Positions 61,358 through 64,000 of a DNA stretch of 64,000 bases are shown piece after piece. Source of the DNA: Capillibacterium thermochitinicola. GTDB lineage: Bacteria > Bacillota > UBA4882 > UBA10575. Positions within the stretch are counted from its first letter, which is position 1, and each line of letters opens with the position of its first letter. The DNA is taken from positions 62,001 through 126,000 of the forward strand of contig NZ_JAAKDE010000003.1 of assembly GCF_013664685.1 (NCBI RefSeq). The letters are read 5' to 3'. The translations under genes and the position numbers were made by a program. The notes below the pieces were generated by a model. The model was not told the origin of the DNA and ran no database searches. It saw only the letters and a program-made list of their open reading frames with translations.

Positions 61358-62425
61358 TTACCAAGACCGCCTTTTCTCTTCTTCCTGTTCCCGGGCGGCA
61401 CTCTGCAGACCCATCAAGCCATAAAGACAGAGAAAGATCAGGCCGGTCCCGATCATGACAATCAAGAAACCCAGACGGAGCGTAGCCCGGGAGAGAAAGA
61501 TGGAGGCCAGTCCGGAAAGCAAACTTAAACCATAAAGCACAAGGACCGCTTTTTTCATTCCCAGTCCGGAAGTGAGCAATAGATGGTGAATATGGTAACG
61601 GTCACCCCGCATAATCCGTTCCCCATTCCGCCAGCGCCGCCAGACCGCCCAAAAAGTATCGAGAAACGGGATGCCCATTGCGAAAACAGGGATCACCAGC
61701 GCTAAAGCAGTCGGGATCTTTAACGCCCCGATCACGGAGATGACGCCCAAGATAAAACCCAAGAAGTAAGCGCCGGAATTGCCCATAAAGATCCGGGCCG
61801 GATAGAAGTTATAAGGGAGAAAACCAAGCAAAACACCGACTAAAATCGCACACAAAAATACGGCGGCCGACTGCCCAAGACCGAGCCCGATGATGAGCAG
61901 ACTCAGACCGGCAATTACCGTAATCCCGGCCGCCAACCCGTCCAGCCCGTCGATGATGTTGATCACGTTAATAGTCAGGACCAACCACAGGATCGTCAAG
62001 GGATAACTCTTCCAACCTAAAGCCACCATCTCGCCGAAGGGGTTCGTCAGGTAAACGATACGGACCCCCGCCCAGGCCATAAAGGCGGCCACCAATAACT
62101 GGACGACAAGTTTCTGGCCTGATGACAGATCATATTTGTCATCAACCAGCCCCAACAGGAAGATGACCAGGCCTCCTCCGCAGATCGACCCCAAATAAGG
62201 GAAGGTAAGACCGCCGGTGAGCAGAAGGGTCAGGTAGAAGGCAATAAAAATGGCCAGGCCCCCCGTATAAGGGCGGGGCGTGGTATGGACCCGCCGTTCC
62301 CGCGGCAGATCCATCAGCCCCCAGGCTTTACCTTTTTTCGTCCAAAAGGCGGTCAGAATAAACGATAAGCCAAAGCCAACCGCCGTCAGCAAAGCCAGAT
62401 TCCAACCAAACACCGACCATTGCAA
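61358..62425 (-). CDS. tagO: MraY/WecA family undecaprenyl-phosphate N-acetylhexosamine-1-phosphate transferase
   Basis: Starts lipid-linked glycan or teichoic acid synthesis by moving GlcNAc-1-P to undecaprenyl phosphate. The 355-aa product has about ten helices and the family motifs: VHTTPRPYTGGLAIFIAF, LGLVDDKYDLSSGQK, NVINIIDGLDGLAAG, FMGNSGAYFLGF and DRYHIHHLLL (the HIHH of WecA/TagO, not MraY). TTG 62425 follows GAGGGGG; GTG 62458 is possible. It might supply teichoic-type polymers using CDP-glycerol. Confidence 0.93.
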   Translation of the reverse strand: MQWSVFGWNLALLTAVGFGLSFILTAFWTKKGKAWGLMDLPRERRVHTTPRPYTGGLAIFIAFYLTLLLTGGLTFPYLGSICGGGLVIFLLGLVDDKYDLSSGQKLVVQLLVAAFMAWAGVRIVYLTNPFGEMVALGWKSYPLTILWLVLTINVINIIDGLDGLAAGITVIAGLSLLIIGLGLGQSAAVFLCAILVGVLLGFLPYNFYPARIFMGNSGAYFLGFILGVISVIGALKIPTALALVIPVFAMGIPFLDTFWAVWRRWRNGERIMRGDRYHIHHLLLTSGLGMKKAVLVLYGLSLLSGLASIFLSRATLRLGFLIVMIGTGLIFLCLYGLMGLQSAAREQEEEKRRSW

Positions 62426-62461
62426 CCCCTGCACCCCCTCTGTGGCCCAATTACCCACAGC

Positions 62462-64000
<1,539 letters not shown>

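Overview
This window looks like the chromosome of an endospore-forming, flagellated, Clostridia-like Firmicute. The evidence is spoIIP, an orphan spoVAE, an amidase-GerMN protein, a CIRCE-controlled groESL, Rex, CsrA/FliW, a Bacillus-type comF-flagellin-hpf gene order, strong Shine-Dalgarno sites and frequent TTG/GTG starts. Most coding DNA is moderately GC-rich. A TolC-like protein with a signal peptide at the left edge raises the possibility of a diderm lineage such as Limnochordia/Hydrogenispora-like groups. That placement is inference only.

Layout. 1-3.3 kb: TolC-like protein (partial), tRNA-Leu(CAG), and a PII-like protein with a cation/proton antiporter. 3.3-5.4 kb: groES-groEL under CIRCE. 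5.5-10.6 kb: DUF2284 protein, sporulation-type amidase, GNAT-fold protein, and a Ku-LigD NHEJ pair. 10.6-13.5 kb: nifS-iscU-mnmA behind a palindromic operator. 13.6-19.4 kb: lytic transglycosylase, class A PBP, a 43-aa zinc-ribbon gene, spoVAE, DUF2156 and Eis-like genes. 19.4-24.5 kb: hpf, a zinc-ribbon gene, fliT-fliS-fliD-flaG-hag. 24.6-45.5 kb: a flagellar glycan island. 45.6-52.8 kb: csrA-fliW-flgL-flgK-flgN-flgM-yvyF-comFC-comFA. 52.9-64 kb: recD2, a Gx-type membrane protein, rex, spoIIP, rseC-like, Ca2+ P-type ATPase, yjbQ, tagO-like, upp, and an LMW-PTP/RpiB fusion (partial).

How it fits together. In Bacillus subtilis the order is comFA-comFC-yvyF-flgM-flgN-flgK-flgL-fliW-csrA-hag-flaG-fliD-fliS-fliT-hpf. 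Here the order is kept but about 21 kb of glycan genes sit exactly between csrA and hag. The island holds pseB, pseC, pseI, two spsF-pseG pairs, a Maf flagellin glycosyltransferase and accessory ATP-grasp, HAD and methyltransferase genes. Its AT-rich core (about 30.5-39 kb) lies between the two spsF-pseG pairs and carries tagD, two CDP-glycerol glycerophosphotransferases, three glycosyltransferases, a TylF-like methyltransferase and an unknown gene. Five core proteins carry the same small Rossmann-like module at one end. I infer a nonulosonic-acid flagellar glycan extended or decorated with glycerol phosphate.

Regulation visible in sequence: sigma-D-type promoters before hag and flgM and possibly before the island, two CsrA-type sites in the hag leader, a sigma-H-type promoter before hpf, and CIRCE before groES. 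Five genes (eis-like, HAD, ATP-grasp, maf, Ca-ATPase) are broken by one-base indels in or beside homopolymer runs. These could be assembly errors or, for the two poly-G glycan genes, phase variation.
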